Of a stretch of 64,000 nucleotides of DNA, positions 55,790 through 64,000 are shown piece by piece. The notes below the pieces were generated by a model. The model was not told the DNA's origin and searched no databases. It was given only the letters and a program-made list of their open reading frames with translations. Source of the stretch: Streptomyces shenzhenensis (GTDB lineage: Bacteria > Actinomycetota > Actinomycetes > Streptomycetales > Streptomycetaceae); assembly GCF_003688995.1 (NCBI RefSeq), contig NZ_PENI01000002.1, positions 434,001-498,000 on the forward strand, read 5' to 3'. Numbering within the stretch: the first letter of the stretch is position 1; the number at the start of each line of letters is the position of its first letter. A program made the translations under genes and the position numbers.

Positions 55790-55939
55790 CGTGCGGTCTC
55801 CTCGGGGAATGGTTCAACAACGCGCGTAGATTCTGGCCCGGCCCGGCCGACGGCAACAGGTCGGGGAGGTTTCGATCTGATGACCTCATCGGTGAACTCC
55901 GGTGTCCTAACCAGGGAAAGGCGTGACAGAGTGGGACGT

Positions 55940-56626
55940 ATGGCCACTCCCTCGCCCGAGCTGCCCCGCGTCGCCGTCCGTGGCGAGGCGCATCTGGAGG
56001 TCGACCCGGAGATCGCCCGCATCGGCGTCACCGTCACCGCCCGCGGACGGGACCGGCGTTCGGCCCTCGACGACCTCACCCGGCGCAACGCCGTCGTCCT
56101 CGACGTCGTCAAGTCCTACGGCGAGGCGGTGGAGCGCCTGGAGACGGGCTTCCTGTCCATCACCCCGGAGCTGTCAGCGCACGGCCGGGGCGAGCGCGTG
56201 CGCACCTACCACGGCAGCGTGCACCTCACCGCCGAGCTCTCCGACTTCCCGGCGCTCGGTGAACTCGCCTCCCGCCTCGCCGACTTGGAGCTGACCCGGG
56301 TCGACGGCCCCTGGTGGGCGCTGCGCCCCGGCTCGCCGGTGCACGGGGAGGCCCGCCGGCAGGCGGTGCACGAGGCGGTGCGCCGGGCCCGCGAGTACGC
56401 GGAGGCGCTCGGCACCTCGCTGGCCGCGCTGGTGGAACTCGCCGACATCGGCGCGGAGGGCGCCGAGCCCTACGGCCACCCCGGTGTGCGCGCCCGCTCC
56501 GTGGCCTTCGCCGTTGCCGCGGAGAACGCGGAGAACACAGCACCCCCGCTCGACCTTGAACCCCAGCGACAGCATGTGTACGCACAGGTCAACGCGCGAT
56601 TCACGATGACGCCCCCACGCCTGTGA
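55940..56626 (+). CDS. SIMPL-domain (DUF541) protein
   Basis: 228 residues, one SIMPL domain. VAVRGEAHLEVDPEIARIGVTVTARG at the start and the Arg/Ala-rich helix HEAVRRAREYAEALGTSLAALVEL, followed by ENTAPPLDLEPQRQHVYAQVNARFTM, are typical. No signal peptide is present, unlike many Gram-negative members, so it is probably cytoplasmic. Function is unknown in bacteria. ATG 55940 and GTG 55931 are both possible starts. Divergent from the nucleotidase gene. Confidence 0.85.
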   Translation: MATPSPELPRVAVRGEAHLEVDPEIARIGVTVTARGRDRRSALDDLTRRNAVVLDVVKSYGEAVERLETGFLSITPELSAHGRGERVRTYHGSVHLTAELSDFPALGELASRLADLELTRVDGPWWALRPGSPVHGEARRQAVHEAVRRAREYAEALGTSLAALVELADIGAEGAEPYGHPGVRARSVAFAVAAENAENTAPPLDLEPQRQHVYAQVNARFTMTPPRL

Positions 56627-56776
56627 GCCCGGGGTCGAAACTTTGTGGGAATGCGACAGTCAGTAACCGTCCGCTGATTCTCTCCGGCCGTCCGTGACGC
56701 CTCCCCGAGGGTCATTCCGGGCGCCTTGTATGCTCATCGGAGCGCCGGGCCGCACAATTCAACAGTTGTCAATGAC

Positions 56777-56790
56777 CCTTTACGTAAAGG
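56777..56790. promoter_or_regulatory. 14-bp perfect palindrome CCTTTACGTAAAGG upstream of pyk
   Basis: It lies 60 bases before the pyk start, in an unusually AT-rich island, and is itself framed by TTCAACA and GTTGAG. It is located at or just upstream of the -35 region of the TAGGCT promoter. It is a strong candidate operator for pyk. Confidence 0.5.
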
Positions 56791-56837
56791 TTGTTGAGTA
56801 GTCACGTCCGGCCAATTCTCTACCCGCCGGTAAGCCC

Positions 56838-56843
56838 TAGGCT
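56838..56843 (+). promoter_or_regulatory. TAGGCT -10 box of leaderless pyk
   Basis: TAGGCT ends 6 bases before the pyk ATG at 56850, so transcription would begin at the A of the start codon or one base away. No SD is present. Confidence 0.55.
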
Positions 56844-56849
56844 CGATGC

Positions 56850-58286
56850 ATGCGCCGAGCAAAGATCGTCTGTACATTGGGGCCCGCCACCGACTCGTAC
56901 GACCAGATCAAGGCACTGGTCGAGGCCGGAATGGACGTCGCCCGATTCAACCTCAGCCACGGCGATCACGCCGAGCACGAGGAGCGTTACCAGCACGTAC
57001 GCAAGGCCGCAGACGAGACCGGCCGCAGCGTCGGCCTGCTCGCCGACCTTCAAGGCCCGAAGATCCGCCTCGGCCGCTTCCTCGAAGGACCGGTACTCCT
57101 TGAACGCGGCGACACCTTCATCATCACGGTGGAGGCGGACGCCGAGGGTGACCGCAACCAGTGCGGAACCACTTACTCCGGCCTGGCCGCCGACGTCACG
57201 CCCGGTGAGCGCATCCTCGTCGACGACGGCAAGGTCTGCCTGGAGGTGACGTCCGTCGACGGCCCCCGGGTGCACACCACGGTGGTCGAGGGCGGCATGG
57301 TCTCCGACCACAAGGGCCTCAACCTGCCGGGCGTCGCCGTCTCCGTGCCCGCGCTCTCCGACAAGGACGAGGCCGACCTCCGCTGGGCCCTGCGCACCGG
57401 CTTCGACGTCATCGCGCTCTCCTTCGTCCGCAGCGGCAAGGACATCGAGGACGTCCACCGGATCATGGACGAGGAGGGCCGCCGCCTCCCGGTGATCGCC
57501 AAGGTCGAGAAGCCGCAGGCCGTCGACGCCATCGACGACATCGTGGCGGCCTTCGACGGCATCATGGTCGCGCGCGGCGACCTCGGCGTCGAAATGCCCC
57601 TGGAGCAGGTGCCGATCGTCCAGAAGCGTGCCATCAAGCTCGCCAGGCGCAACGCCAAGCCGGTCATCGTCGCCACCCAGATGCTGGACTCGATGATCGA
57701 GAACTCGCGCCCCACCCGCGCCGAGGCCAGCGACGTCGCGAACGCCGTCATCGACGGCACGGACGCGGTGATGCTGTCCGGCGAGACCAGCGTCGGCAAG
57801 TACGCGATCGAGACGGTCCGCACCATGGCCCGCATCGTCGAGGCGGCCGAGGAGGACATCCTGGCCAAGGGCCTCCCGCCGCTGACCGAGCGGAACAAGC
57901 CCCGCACCCAGGGCGGCGCGGTCGCCCGCGCGGCGGCGGAGATGGGCGACTTCCTCGGCGCGAAGTTCCTGGTCGCCTTCACCCAGTCCGGAGACACCGC
58001 CCGTCGGCTGTCCCGCTACCGCTCCCCGATCCCGCTGCTGGCCTTCACCCCGGAACCGGCGACCCGCTCCCAGCTCAGCCTCACCTGGGGTGCGGAGACC
58101 TTCTTGGGCCCGCACGCCGAATCCACCGACGCCATGGTCGCCCAGGTCGACGAGCTGCTCCTGACGTACGGCCGCTGCCAGAAAGGCGACGTCGTCGTCA
58201 TCACGGCGGGCTCCCCGCCCGGCGTCTCCGGTACGACGAACATGGTGCGCGTCCACCACATCGGTGAGGACGACAGCTCTCGATAA
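56850..58286 (+). CDS. pyk: Pyruvate kinase
   Basis: 478 residues, complete. RRAKIVCTLGPATDSYDQI, GMDVARFNLSHGDH, LLADLQGPKIRLG, DLRWALRTGFDVIALSFVRSG, PVIAKVEKPQAVDAIDDI (catalytic Lys), GIMVARGDLGVEMPLEQVPIVQK (metal ligands), KPVIVATQMLDSMIENSRPTRAEASDVANAVIDG and MLSGETSVGKY are all present. It makes ATP and pyruvate from PEP. ATG 56850 is leaderless behind TAGGCT. The gene ends before a clear terminator. Confidence 0.97.
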   Translation: MRRAKIVCTLGPATDSYDQIKALVEAGMDVARFNLSHGDHAEHEERYQHVRKAADETGRSVGLLADLQGPKIRLGRFLEGPVLLERGDTFIITVEADAEGDRNQCGTTYSGLAADVTPGERILVDDGKVCLEVTSVDGPRVHTTVVEGGMVSDHKGLNLPGVAVSVPALSDKDEADLRWALRTGFDVIALSFVRSGKDIEDVHRIMDEEGRRLPVIAKVEKPQAVDAIDDIVAAFDGIMVARGDLGVEMPLEQVPIVQKRAIKLARRNAKPVIVATQMLDSMIENSRPTRAEASDVANAVIDGTDAVMLSGETSVGKYAIETVRTMARIVEAAEEDILAKGLPPLTERNKPRTQGGAVARAAAEMGDFLGAKFLVAFTQSGDTARRLSRYRSPIPLLAFTPEPATRSQLSLTWGAETFLGPHAESTDAMVAQVDELLLTYGRCQKGDVVVITAGSPPGVSGTTNMVRVHHIGEDDSSR

Positions 58287-58304
58287 AGGCCCGGTCACAC
58301 GAAA

Positions 58305-58326
58305 GGCCCCTCCACCCGGAGGGGCC
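58305..58326. terminator. Terminator between pyk and the tRNA
   Basis: A perfect 9-bp stem GGCCCCTCC / GGAGGGGCC with an ACCC loop, 19 bases after the pyk stop. A short A-run follows on the plus strand and TTTC on the minus strand, so it can end transcription from both pyk and the minus-strand tRNA. Confidence 0.75.
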
Positions 58327-58361
58327 CCGAAAAATCACTGACCTTGGAAACCAAGGAAAAG

Positions 58362-58436
58362 TGCCCCGGGTCGGACTCGAACCGACACTGTACGGGTTTT
58401 GAATCCGTTGCCTACTGCCAATTGGGCTACCGGGGC
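58362..58436 (-). tRNA. tRNA with CAA anticodon (Leu by codon) but a short, class I-type variable loop
   Basis: 75 nt, no encoded CCA. The acceptor stem GCCCCGG/CCGGGGC is perfect, with discriminator A. D arm GCC...GGC has a loop containing AATTGGCAGTA. The anticodon stem ACGGA/CCCGT has one A-C mismatch, and the loop TTCAAAA gives anticodon CAA. The variable region is only five bases (ACAGT). The T arm is GTCGG-TTCGAGT-CCGAC. Leucine tRNAs normally have a long variable arm, so identity is uncertain. Confidence 0.8.
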
Positions 58437-58492
58437 TCGAAGAATCAAAGGTTTTCCCCGACCCTCCGCGCGTCCACCATACCGTAGCTAGG

Positions 58493-58498
58493 TAGGCT
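58493..58498 (+). promoter_or_regulatory. TAGGCT -10 box of pdtaR
   Basis: TAGGCT lies 38 bases before the GTG at 58537. A GAGGAG ribosome site follows at about 58527. It lies in the gap between the divergent tRNA and pdtaR. Confidence 0.45.
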
Positions 58499-58536
58499 CT
58501 TGTCAGCAGTGCCCCTGCCCTGAACGAGGAGCCCCC

Positions 58537-59199
58537 GTGACCGCCGAGTCGCCCCAGCCCGTAGACGTGCCCGACGACGACAAGTCGCACGTGCCTCCGC
58601 TGACGACCCGCGTCGTCATCGCCGAGGACGAGGCGCTGATCCGGCTCGACCTGAAAGAGATGCTGGAGGAGGAGGGGTACACCGTCGTCGGTGAGGCAGG
58701 CGACGGGGAGCAGGCCGTGGCACTCGCCCGCGAGCACCGGCCCGACCTTGTGATCCTCGACGTGAAGATGCCCAAGCTGGACGGCATCTCCGCGGCCGAG
58801 AAGATCGCCGAGGAGTCCATCGCCCCGGTCCTCATGCTCACCGCCTTCTCGCAGCGCGATCTCGTCGAGCGGGCCCGCGACGCCGGGGCCATGGCGTACC
58901 TGGTGAAGCCGTTCAGCAAGAGCGATGTGGTGCCGGCCATCGAGATGGCCGTCTCCCGCTTCAACGAGCTGCGGCAGCTGGAGAAGGAGGTCGCCGACCT
59001 CACACAGCGGCTGGAGACCCGCAAGCTGGTCGACCGCGCGAAGTCCGTCCTCCAGACCGAGTACGGGCTGACCGAGCCGGCCGCCTTCCGGTGGATCCAG
59101 AAGACCTCCATGGACCGCCGGATGTCCATGCAGCAGGTCGCCGAGGCCGTCATCGCGGACAACGCCGAGAAGAAGTCCGCCAAGCCGGACCGAGGCTGA
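58537..59199 (+). CDS. pdtaR: PdtaR-type response regulator with ANTAR RNA-binding domain
   Basis: 220 residues. The receiver domain has acidic residues in VVIAEDEALIRLDL, phospho-acceptor Asp 75 in LVILDVKMP, and Lys 124 in YLVKPFSKSD. A coiled linker (FNELRQLEKEVADLTQRLETRKLVDRAK) leads to the C-terminal ANTAR domain (about 150-205; AKSVLQTEYGLTEPAAFRWIQKTSMDRRMSMQQVAEAVI). ANTAR proteins bind paired hairpins in mRNA leaders and act by antitermination. The cognate PdtaS-type kinase is not in this window. GTG 58537 has GAGGAG upstream. Confidence 0.93.
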   Translation: MTAESPQPVDVPDDDKSHVPPLTTRVVIAEDEALIRLDLKEMLEEEGYTVVGEAGDGEQAVALAREHRPDLVILDVKMPKLDGISAAEKIAEESIAPVLMLTAFSQRDLVERARDAGAMAYLVKPFSKSDVVPAIEMAVSRFNELRQLEKEVADLTQRLETRKLVDRAKSVLQTEYGLTEPAAFRWIQKTSMDRRMSMQQVAEAVIADNAEKKSAKPDRG

Positions 59200-59213
59200 C
59201 CTCCATCAGCGAC

Positions 59214-59250
59214 GAGGCCCGCACCCCCGTGTTCCGGGGACGCGGGCCTC
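59214..59250 (+). terminator. Terminator after pdtaR
   Basis: Stem GAGGCCCGC / GCGGGCCTC (9 bp) with an inner CCCC/GGGG pair, starting 15 bases after the pdtaR stop. Confidence 0.65.
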
Positions 59251-59258
59251 ATCACACG

Positions 59259-59826
59259 GCGCCCCCGAAGGGGCGCGGGGAACGGCGCGACCAGCCACGA
59301 CGCGCCTGCAGCCGATCCCGCGGAGCGCCTAGTCCATACGCCTTGCGCACCGACCGTGCCGGCGCTGCGGTCGACGGCGCCCCTGAAGGGGCGCGGGGAA
59401 CGGCGCGACCAGTCACGACGTGCCTGCAGCCGATCGACGCCGCACCCGCAGCCGACCGGCGACGGACCGCAGCCGATCGACGATGCGCCCGCAGTCGGTC
59501 GACGACGGACCGCAGCCGACCGGCGCCGCAGCACGGCCGATCCCGCGGAGCGCCTAGTCCATACGCCTTGCGCACCGACCGTGCCGGCGCTGTGGTCGAC
59601 GGCGCCCCTGAAGGGGCGCGGGGAACGGCGCGACCAGCCACGACGCACCCGCAGCCGACCGACGATGCACCCGCAGCCGACCGACGCCGCGCCCGCAGGC
59701 GGCTGGCGACGGACCGCAGTCGACCGCCGCCGGACCGCAGCCGACCGACGCCGCGCCCGCAGTCGACCGGCGACGGACGCGCCCGCAGCCGACCGACGCC
59801 GCAACACAGCCGAACCCGCGGAGCGC
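59259..59826 (+). repeat. Family A cluster downstream of livF, carrying copies of the livF 3' end
   Basis: Three hairpins GCGCCCC-TGAA-GGGGCGC (or CCCCCGAAGGGG) lie at about 59259, 59377 and 59602, each followed by GGGGAACGGCGCGACCAG and CACGACG. Between them are many CCGCAGCCGACCGACG-type 15-mers. Two inserts, at 59314 and 59539 (225 bp apart), contain CCCGCGGAGCGCCTAGTCC and ATACGCCTTGCGCACCGAC, which is the end of livF minus eight bases. The array ends at the livF TAG stop. Confidence 0.8.
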
Positions 59827-60543
59827 CTAGTCCTCGCCCAGATACGCCTTGCGCACCGACTCGTCGTGCAGCAGCTCCTGCCCGGTGCCCGACAGGACGA
59901 CGGTGCCGACCTCCATGACATGGCCGTGATCGGCGAGGGAGAGCGCGGCCTGGGCGTTCTGCTCGACCAGCAGAATCGTTGTGCCCTGGGCCTTCAGCTC
60001 GGCGATGGTGGCCATGATCTTCTGCATCATGATCGGCGACAGCCCCATCGAGGGCTCGTCGAGCATCAGCAGCTTCGGCTGGGACATCAGCGCCCGGCCC
60101 ATCGCGAGCATCTGCTGCTCACCGCCGGACAGGGTGCCCGCGGCCTGCTTGCTGCGCTCCCCGAGGATGGGGAACAGGTCGTAGGCGCGCTGGATGTCCT
60201 TCTCGATGCCCGGCCGGTCGCTGCGCAGGAACGCGCCCAGGCGCAGATTGTCCTCGATGGTCATCCGGGGGAAGATGTGCCGCCCCTCGGGGGAGTGGGC
60301 GAGCCCCAGCGCGACCACCTGGTGCGCGGGCACCTTCTTCAACGACCTGCCGTTGAACCGGATCTGCCCGCCCACCGGCCTGAGCAGCCCCGAGAGCGTG
60401 CGCAGCGTGGTGGTCTTGCCGGCCCCGTTGGTGCCGATGAGGGTGACCACCTCGCCGGCCTCGACCTTGAAGGAGATGCCCTTGACGGCCTCGATCTTGC
60501 CGTAGGCGACCCGGAGGTCCTCGACTTCGAGCAGTGCGGTCAT
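59827..60543 (-). CDS. livF: Branched-chain amino acid ABC transporter ATP-binding protein LivF
   Basis: 238 residues. LRVAYGKIEAVKGISFKVEAGEVVTLIGTNGAGKTTTLRTLSG contains Walker A, LSGGEQQMLAMGRALM the signature, and PKLLMLDEPSMGLSPIMMQ Walker B. TTILLVEQNAQAAL is the LivF-type H-loop region with VEQN. It energises uptake of branched-chain or related amino acids or urea-type solutes. ATGA overlap with livG. It is the last gene of the liv operon in the window, with TAG at a repeat cluster. Confidence 0.94.
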   Translation of the reverse strand: MTALLEVEDLRVAYGKIEAVKGISFKVEAGEVVTLIGTNGAGKTTTLRTLSGLLRPVGGQIRFNGRSLKKVPAHQVVALGLAHSPEGRHIFPRMTIEDNLRLGAFLRSDRPGIEKDIQRAYDLFPILGERSKQAAGTLSGGEQQMLAMGRALMSQPKLLMLDEPSMGLSPIMMQKIMATIAELKAQGTTILLVEQNAQAALSLADHGHVMEVGTVVLSGTGQELLHDESVRKAYLGED

Positions 60544-61451
60544 CGGTCGTTCTCCTTGCCGGGCGCGGCGTCCTGCGGAGTGTCGGCGTGTGCCTCGGCG
60601 GCCTCGACCTCGGCGACCTCCTCGGCGCCGGGCGCGTTCTCGAACGGCTCGCCCAGGTAGGCGGCGACGACCCGCTCGTCGCCCTGCACGGTCGCGCTGT
60701 CGCCCTCGACGAGCTTCTCGCCCTGCACGAGGACGGCGACGCGGTCGCAGAGGTTGAAGATGAAGCGCATGTCGTGCTCGATGACGAGGACGGCGATGCC
60801 CTGGTCGCGGATGGCGAAGACCAGTTCCTCGGTGGCCCGGGTCTCCTGCGGGTTCATGCCCGCGGTCGGCTCGTCGAGGAGCAGCAGCCCCGGCTCACTC
60901 GCCAGCGCCCGGGCGATCTCCAGCTTGCGCTGCTCGCCGTAGGGCAGGTTGCGGGCCAGGTGCTCGGCCTTCCCGTCCAGGCCGACGAACCGCAGCAGCT
61001 CCATGGCGCGTGCGCGGGAGGCCGCCTCGGCCCGGTGGAAGCCGGGGCCGCGCAGCAGCGCGGACCAGAGGCCCTCCTTGGTGCGGGTGTGCCGGCCGAC
61101 GAGGACGTTCTCCAGCACCGTCATGTTGGCGAACAGCCGGATGTTCTGGAAGGTGCGGGCGATGCCGGCCGCGGTGACCTTGAACGACTTCGGCGGCAGT
61201 ACGGCGCCCTTGTAACGGACCTCGCCCTCGGTCGGGACGTACAGGCCCGTCAGGCAGTTGAAGAAGGTCGTCTTGCCGGCGCCGTTCGGGCCGATCAGGC
61301 CCACGATCTCACCGCTGTTGACGGTGAGGTCGACATTGCGCACGGCCGTCAGGCCACCGAAGCGCATGGTGACGCCGCGGGCGTCGAGCACGGCCTCGCC
61401 GGGCGCGGAGGCACCGGGCGCGGCGCCCCGGGTGGTGGTGTCGGTAGTCAT
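60540..61451 (-). CDS. livG: Branched-chain amino acid ABC transporter ATP-binding protein LivG
   Basis: 303 residues. VTMRFGGLTAVRNVDLTVNSGEIVGLIGPNGAGKTTFFNCLTG (Walker A), IARTFQNIRLFANMTVLENVLVG (Q-loop), LPYGEQRKLEIARALAS (a signature in which the second S of LSGGQ is Y, normal for LivG), LLLLDEPTAGMNPQE (Walker B) and VLVIEHDMRFIF (H-loop). A C-terminal acidic extension of about 40 residues follows the usual end. The start ATG 61451 is six bases after the livM stop. Confidence 0.94.
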   Translation of the reverse strand: MTTDTTTRGAAPGASAPGEAVLDARGVTMRFGGLTAVRNVDLTVNSGEIVGLIGPNGAGKTTFFNCLTGLYVPTEGEVRYKGAVLPPKSFKVTAAGIARTFQNIRLFANMTVLENVLVGRHTRTKEGLWSALLRGPGFHRAEAASRARAMELLRFVGLDGKAEHLARNLPYGEQRKLEIARALASEPGLLLLDEPTAGMNPQETRATEELVFAIRDQGIAVLVIEHDMRFIFNLCDRVAVLVQGEKLVEGDSATVQGDERVVAAYLGEPFENAPGAEEVAEVEAAEAHADTPQDAAPGKENDR

Positions 61452-61457
61452 CGTGGT

Positions 61458-63289
61458 TCAGGCCCCTGCCTTGGTGAGGACGGCGGGCGCTTCGGCCTCT
61501 TCGTGGAATTCGAGCTGGCGGCGCCGGTTGGGGATCAGGCCCTCCGGGCGGAAGCGCATCAGCAGGATGAGCGCGACACCGAAGGCCAAGAGCTGGTAGT
61601 CGCCGAGGAACTGGAGCTTGTTGGGGATCAGGAACAGCAGGGACGCGCCGATGAGCGGCCCGCTGATGGTGCCCATGCCGCCGAGGACCACCGCGGCCAG
61701 CAGGAACGCCGAGTTGGGCGGGATGGGACCGGCGAAGAGGTACTGCTCCGGGGTGACCGTGTAGGTGACGTGGGCCTGGACGGTTCCGGCGAGGCCGGCC
61801 AGCGAGGCGCCGACGGCGAACGCGATGAGCTTGACGCGGAAGCCGTTGATGCCCATGGCGTGGGCCGCGGTCTCGTCCTCACGGATGGCCACCCAGGCAC
61901 GCCCGATGCGGGAGTCACCGCTGCGCCGGAAGACCAGCACGACGACCGCGGTGATGATCAGCATCAGGAAGAAGTAGTTGGCGAACCGGCCGATGGTGAA
62001 ACCGCCGACATCGTGCTGGGCACCGAAGTCGAAGCCGAGGATGTCGAGGTTCGGGATCGACGCGATGCCGTTGGAGCCGTTGGTGAGGTCGGGTCCTGAG
62101 GTGCCGTCGAGGTTGTTGGCGGTGATCCGGAAGATCTCACCGAAGCCGAGGGTGACGATGGCGAGATAGTCGCCGCGCAGCCGCAGGGTCGGGGCGCCGA
62201 TGAGCACACCGAAGACGAGGGAGGCGGCGGCGCCCACCAGGACGGCGGCCCAGAACGGGAAGTGCACGTCGAACGGGGAGCTGGGCGAGCCGGAGACCAG
62301 GGCCGCCGCGTAGGCGCCGACGCCGAGGAAGGCCACGTAGCCGAGGTCGAGCAGGCCCGCGAGGCCGACGACGATGTTCAGACCGAGGGCGACGGTCGCG
62401 AAGATGAGGATGTACACGCCGACCGTGGCGTACTGGTCGTCGGTCTGGGTGAAGGGGAACAGGGCCGCCGCGACGAAGGCGCCGACCATGGTGATGTTCT
62501 GGTGCCGGGCGGTGATCTGGGACGCCTGGGCGACCAGCCCCGCCTTGTTGAGCGCGGCGAAGCCGAACCCCGCCGTGATCAGGAAGCCGATGAACAGCTC
62601 GTCGTACGAGGTGCCGATGCCGTAGGTGAAGACGGTCAGGCCCAGGGCGAGGATCGCGACGATGATCAGGATCTCGGCGTACGACGGCAGCGCGCCCACG
62701 GGGCGGGGAGTGCCGCCGGCGTAGGAGGCCTTGACCGTCTGCCAGCCGTGGGCGAGGCGGTGCTTGATGTGCTCCCAGGCGGACTCGTCCGGGTCGAGCG
62801 GGTCGGGCTCGGGCCGTTCGAACGGCAGCGTGTGCGCGCCGAGGACGGCGATCAGGGAGGCCGCGGCCGCGAGATAGCCGCCGGGCTCCAGGTTGACGAC
62901 GCCGCCGAGCGTGGAGCTGATCGCGATGACCGTGTACCAGGCGGTGCCGAACGCGGCCAGCGACGCGAACCGGAGCGCGCCGTCGCCGCCCGCGGGCGTC
63001 AGCCCGGTCAGGCCCTTCACCCCGTACGAGGAGAGGCCGAACAGCGCGGTCAGCGCCCCGGCGATGAGCACCAGGACCTGGAGGCCGCCGGGGTAGCCGT
63101 AGACGGTGAGGTCGCCGGGGAACTCGGACGTCCAGGTCCAGGCGAGAAACGTCGAGACGACGCTGAGGACGCCGCCGCCGGTGGCGAGGGCGCGCGCGAC
63201 GGGCGCGGGCATGCCCAGGGCGCCGCTCGTGCGGCCGGCGACCGGGGCGCTGGGGGTCTCGGGTGCGGTGGTCTGTGTGGTCATCGGTG

Positions 63290-63293
<4 letters not shown>
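61458..63293 (-). CDS. livM: Branched-chain amino acid ABC transporter permease LivM with extra N-terminal membrane domain
   Basis: 611 residues, about 250 longer than usual LivM. Residues 1-160 add an Ala/Thr-rich start and four hydrophobic segments, and 160-205 form a charged cytoplasmic loop (FERPEPDPLDPDESAWEHIKHRLAHGW). The LivM core follows: NIVVGLAGLLDLGYVAFLGVGAYAAALV, PTLRLRGDYLAIVTLGFGEIFRI, RAWVAIREDETAAHAMGIN (EAA-type ATPase contact), KLIAFAVGASLAGLAGTVQAHV and LGGMGTISGPLIGASLLF. It ends RFRPEGLIPNRRRQLEFHEE. The GTG at 63293 overlaps the livH stop (GTGA); the in-frame ATG three codons later is the alternative start. Confidence 0.92.

Positions 63294-64000
<707 letters not shown>

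Noticed and set aside
55790..55939. PhoP-box-like GTTCAAC and the reverse complement of GTTCACC between the nucleotidase and SIMPL genes.
   Set aside because: Only single, separated half-sites are present. PhoP boxes need at least two direct repeats with fixed spacing.
52067..56626. A 1519-codon open frame on the plus strand running from the decarboxylase through the N-monooxygenase, antisense to the nucleotidase, into the SIMPL gene.
   Set aside because: It arises because the C6 frameshift leaves the monooxygenase frame and high GC keeps other frames open. The middle part is antisense to a well-supported nucleotidase gene.

Overview
The window is chromosomal DNA of a Streptomyces or a very close relative. 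The evidence is the very high GC content, GTG/TTG starts with ATGA/GTGA/TTGA overlaps inside operons, TAGGCT -10 boxes next to apparently leaderless genes, and marker genes: HisA/PriA without a separate trpF, the small Trp modulator TrpM, RidA inside the his operon, an HGxxPAAW protein, and a PdtaR-type ANTAR regulator beside pyk. As far as I remember, the gene order matches the conserved his-trp-lgt-gltBD-pyk core region of S. coelicolor, seen here in reverse. No prophage, IS element, rRNA operon or CRISPR array is visible.

Layout: (1) 1-8.3 kb: a NYN-domain protein cut by the window edge, an ABC exporter pair, a DUF2567 membrane protein, YbaK, a Lon-N domain protein, a TPR-like hypothetical and a bactofilin/pentapeptide-like membrane protein. 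(2) 8.5-14.2 kb: his operon hisD-hisC-hisB-(54-aa membrane protein)-hisH-priA-ridA-hisF, followed by an ArsR-like gene remnant. (3) 14.5-17.0 kb: an MFS transporter and a DinB/MDMPI-type protein. (4) 17.1-24.3 kb: hisI-trpE-(Trp-associated membrane protein), HGxxPAAW, DUF2752, trpC-trpM-trpB-trpA. (5) 25.1-27.0 kb: a membrane-anchored DsbA-like protein and lgt. (6) 27.1-34.3 kb, minus strand: a tightly coupled operon of four paralogous ADP-ribosylglycohydrolases, a 22-codon mini-ORF, a CaiB-type CoA-transferase and a CitE-type CoA-ester lyase. This is the best candidate for an undescribed system. (7) 34.5-41.7 kb: a VIT-family metal transporter behind an iron-box-like site, then gltB-gltD behind GlnR-like sites. 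(8) 42-49.9 kb: GH46 chitosanase, rhomboid protease, vWA protein, zinc metalloprotein, an AraC remnant, chorismate mutase, a lone receiver protein and PepN. (9) 51-53.8 kb: an orphan desferrioxamine-like pair (PLP decarboxylase plus N-monooxygenase, the latter frameshifted). (10) 54-64 kb: a Tat-exported 5'-nucleotidase, a SIMPL protein, pyk, an atypical tRNA, pdtaR and livF-livG-livM-livH (livH cut by the window edge).

The second theme is intergenic repeats. A hairpin family (A, about 18 copies) and an inverted-repeat family (B, 2 copies) sit between genes. They often abut a stop codon, and that codon is then TAG, which is otherwise rare here. In trpM a family A copy supplies the C-terminal codons. 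Beside livF, copies carry a piece of the livF 3' end. Two unrelated tandem arrays lie at 49.9-50.8 kb and 16.0-16.2 kb.

Functionally the window is dominated by amino-acid and nitrogen supply (His, Trp, Glu, branched-chain uptake, chorismate mutase) and by envelope or export functions. Function calls rest on motifs read by eye. No database search was run.
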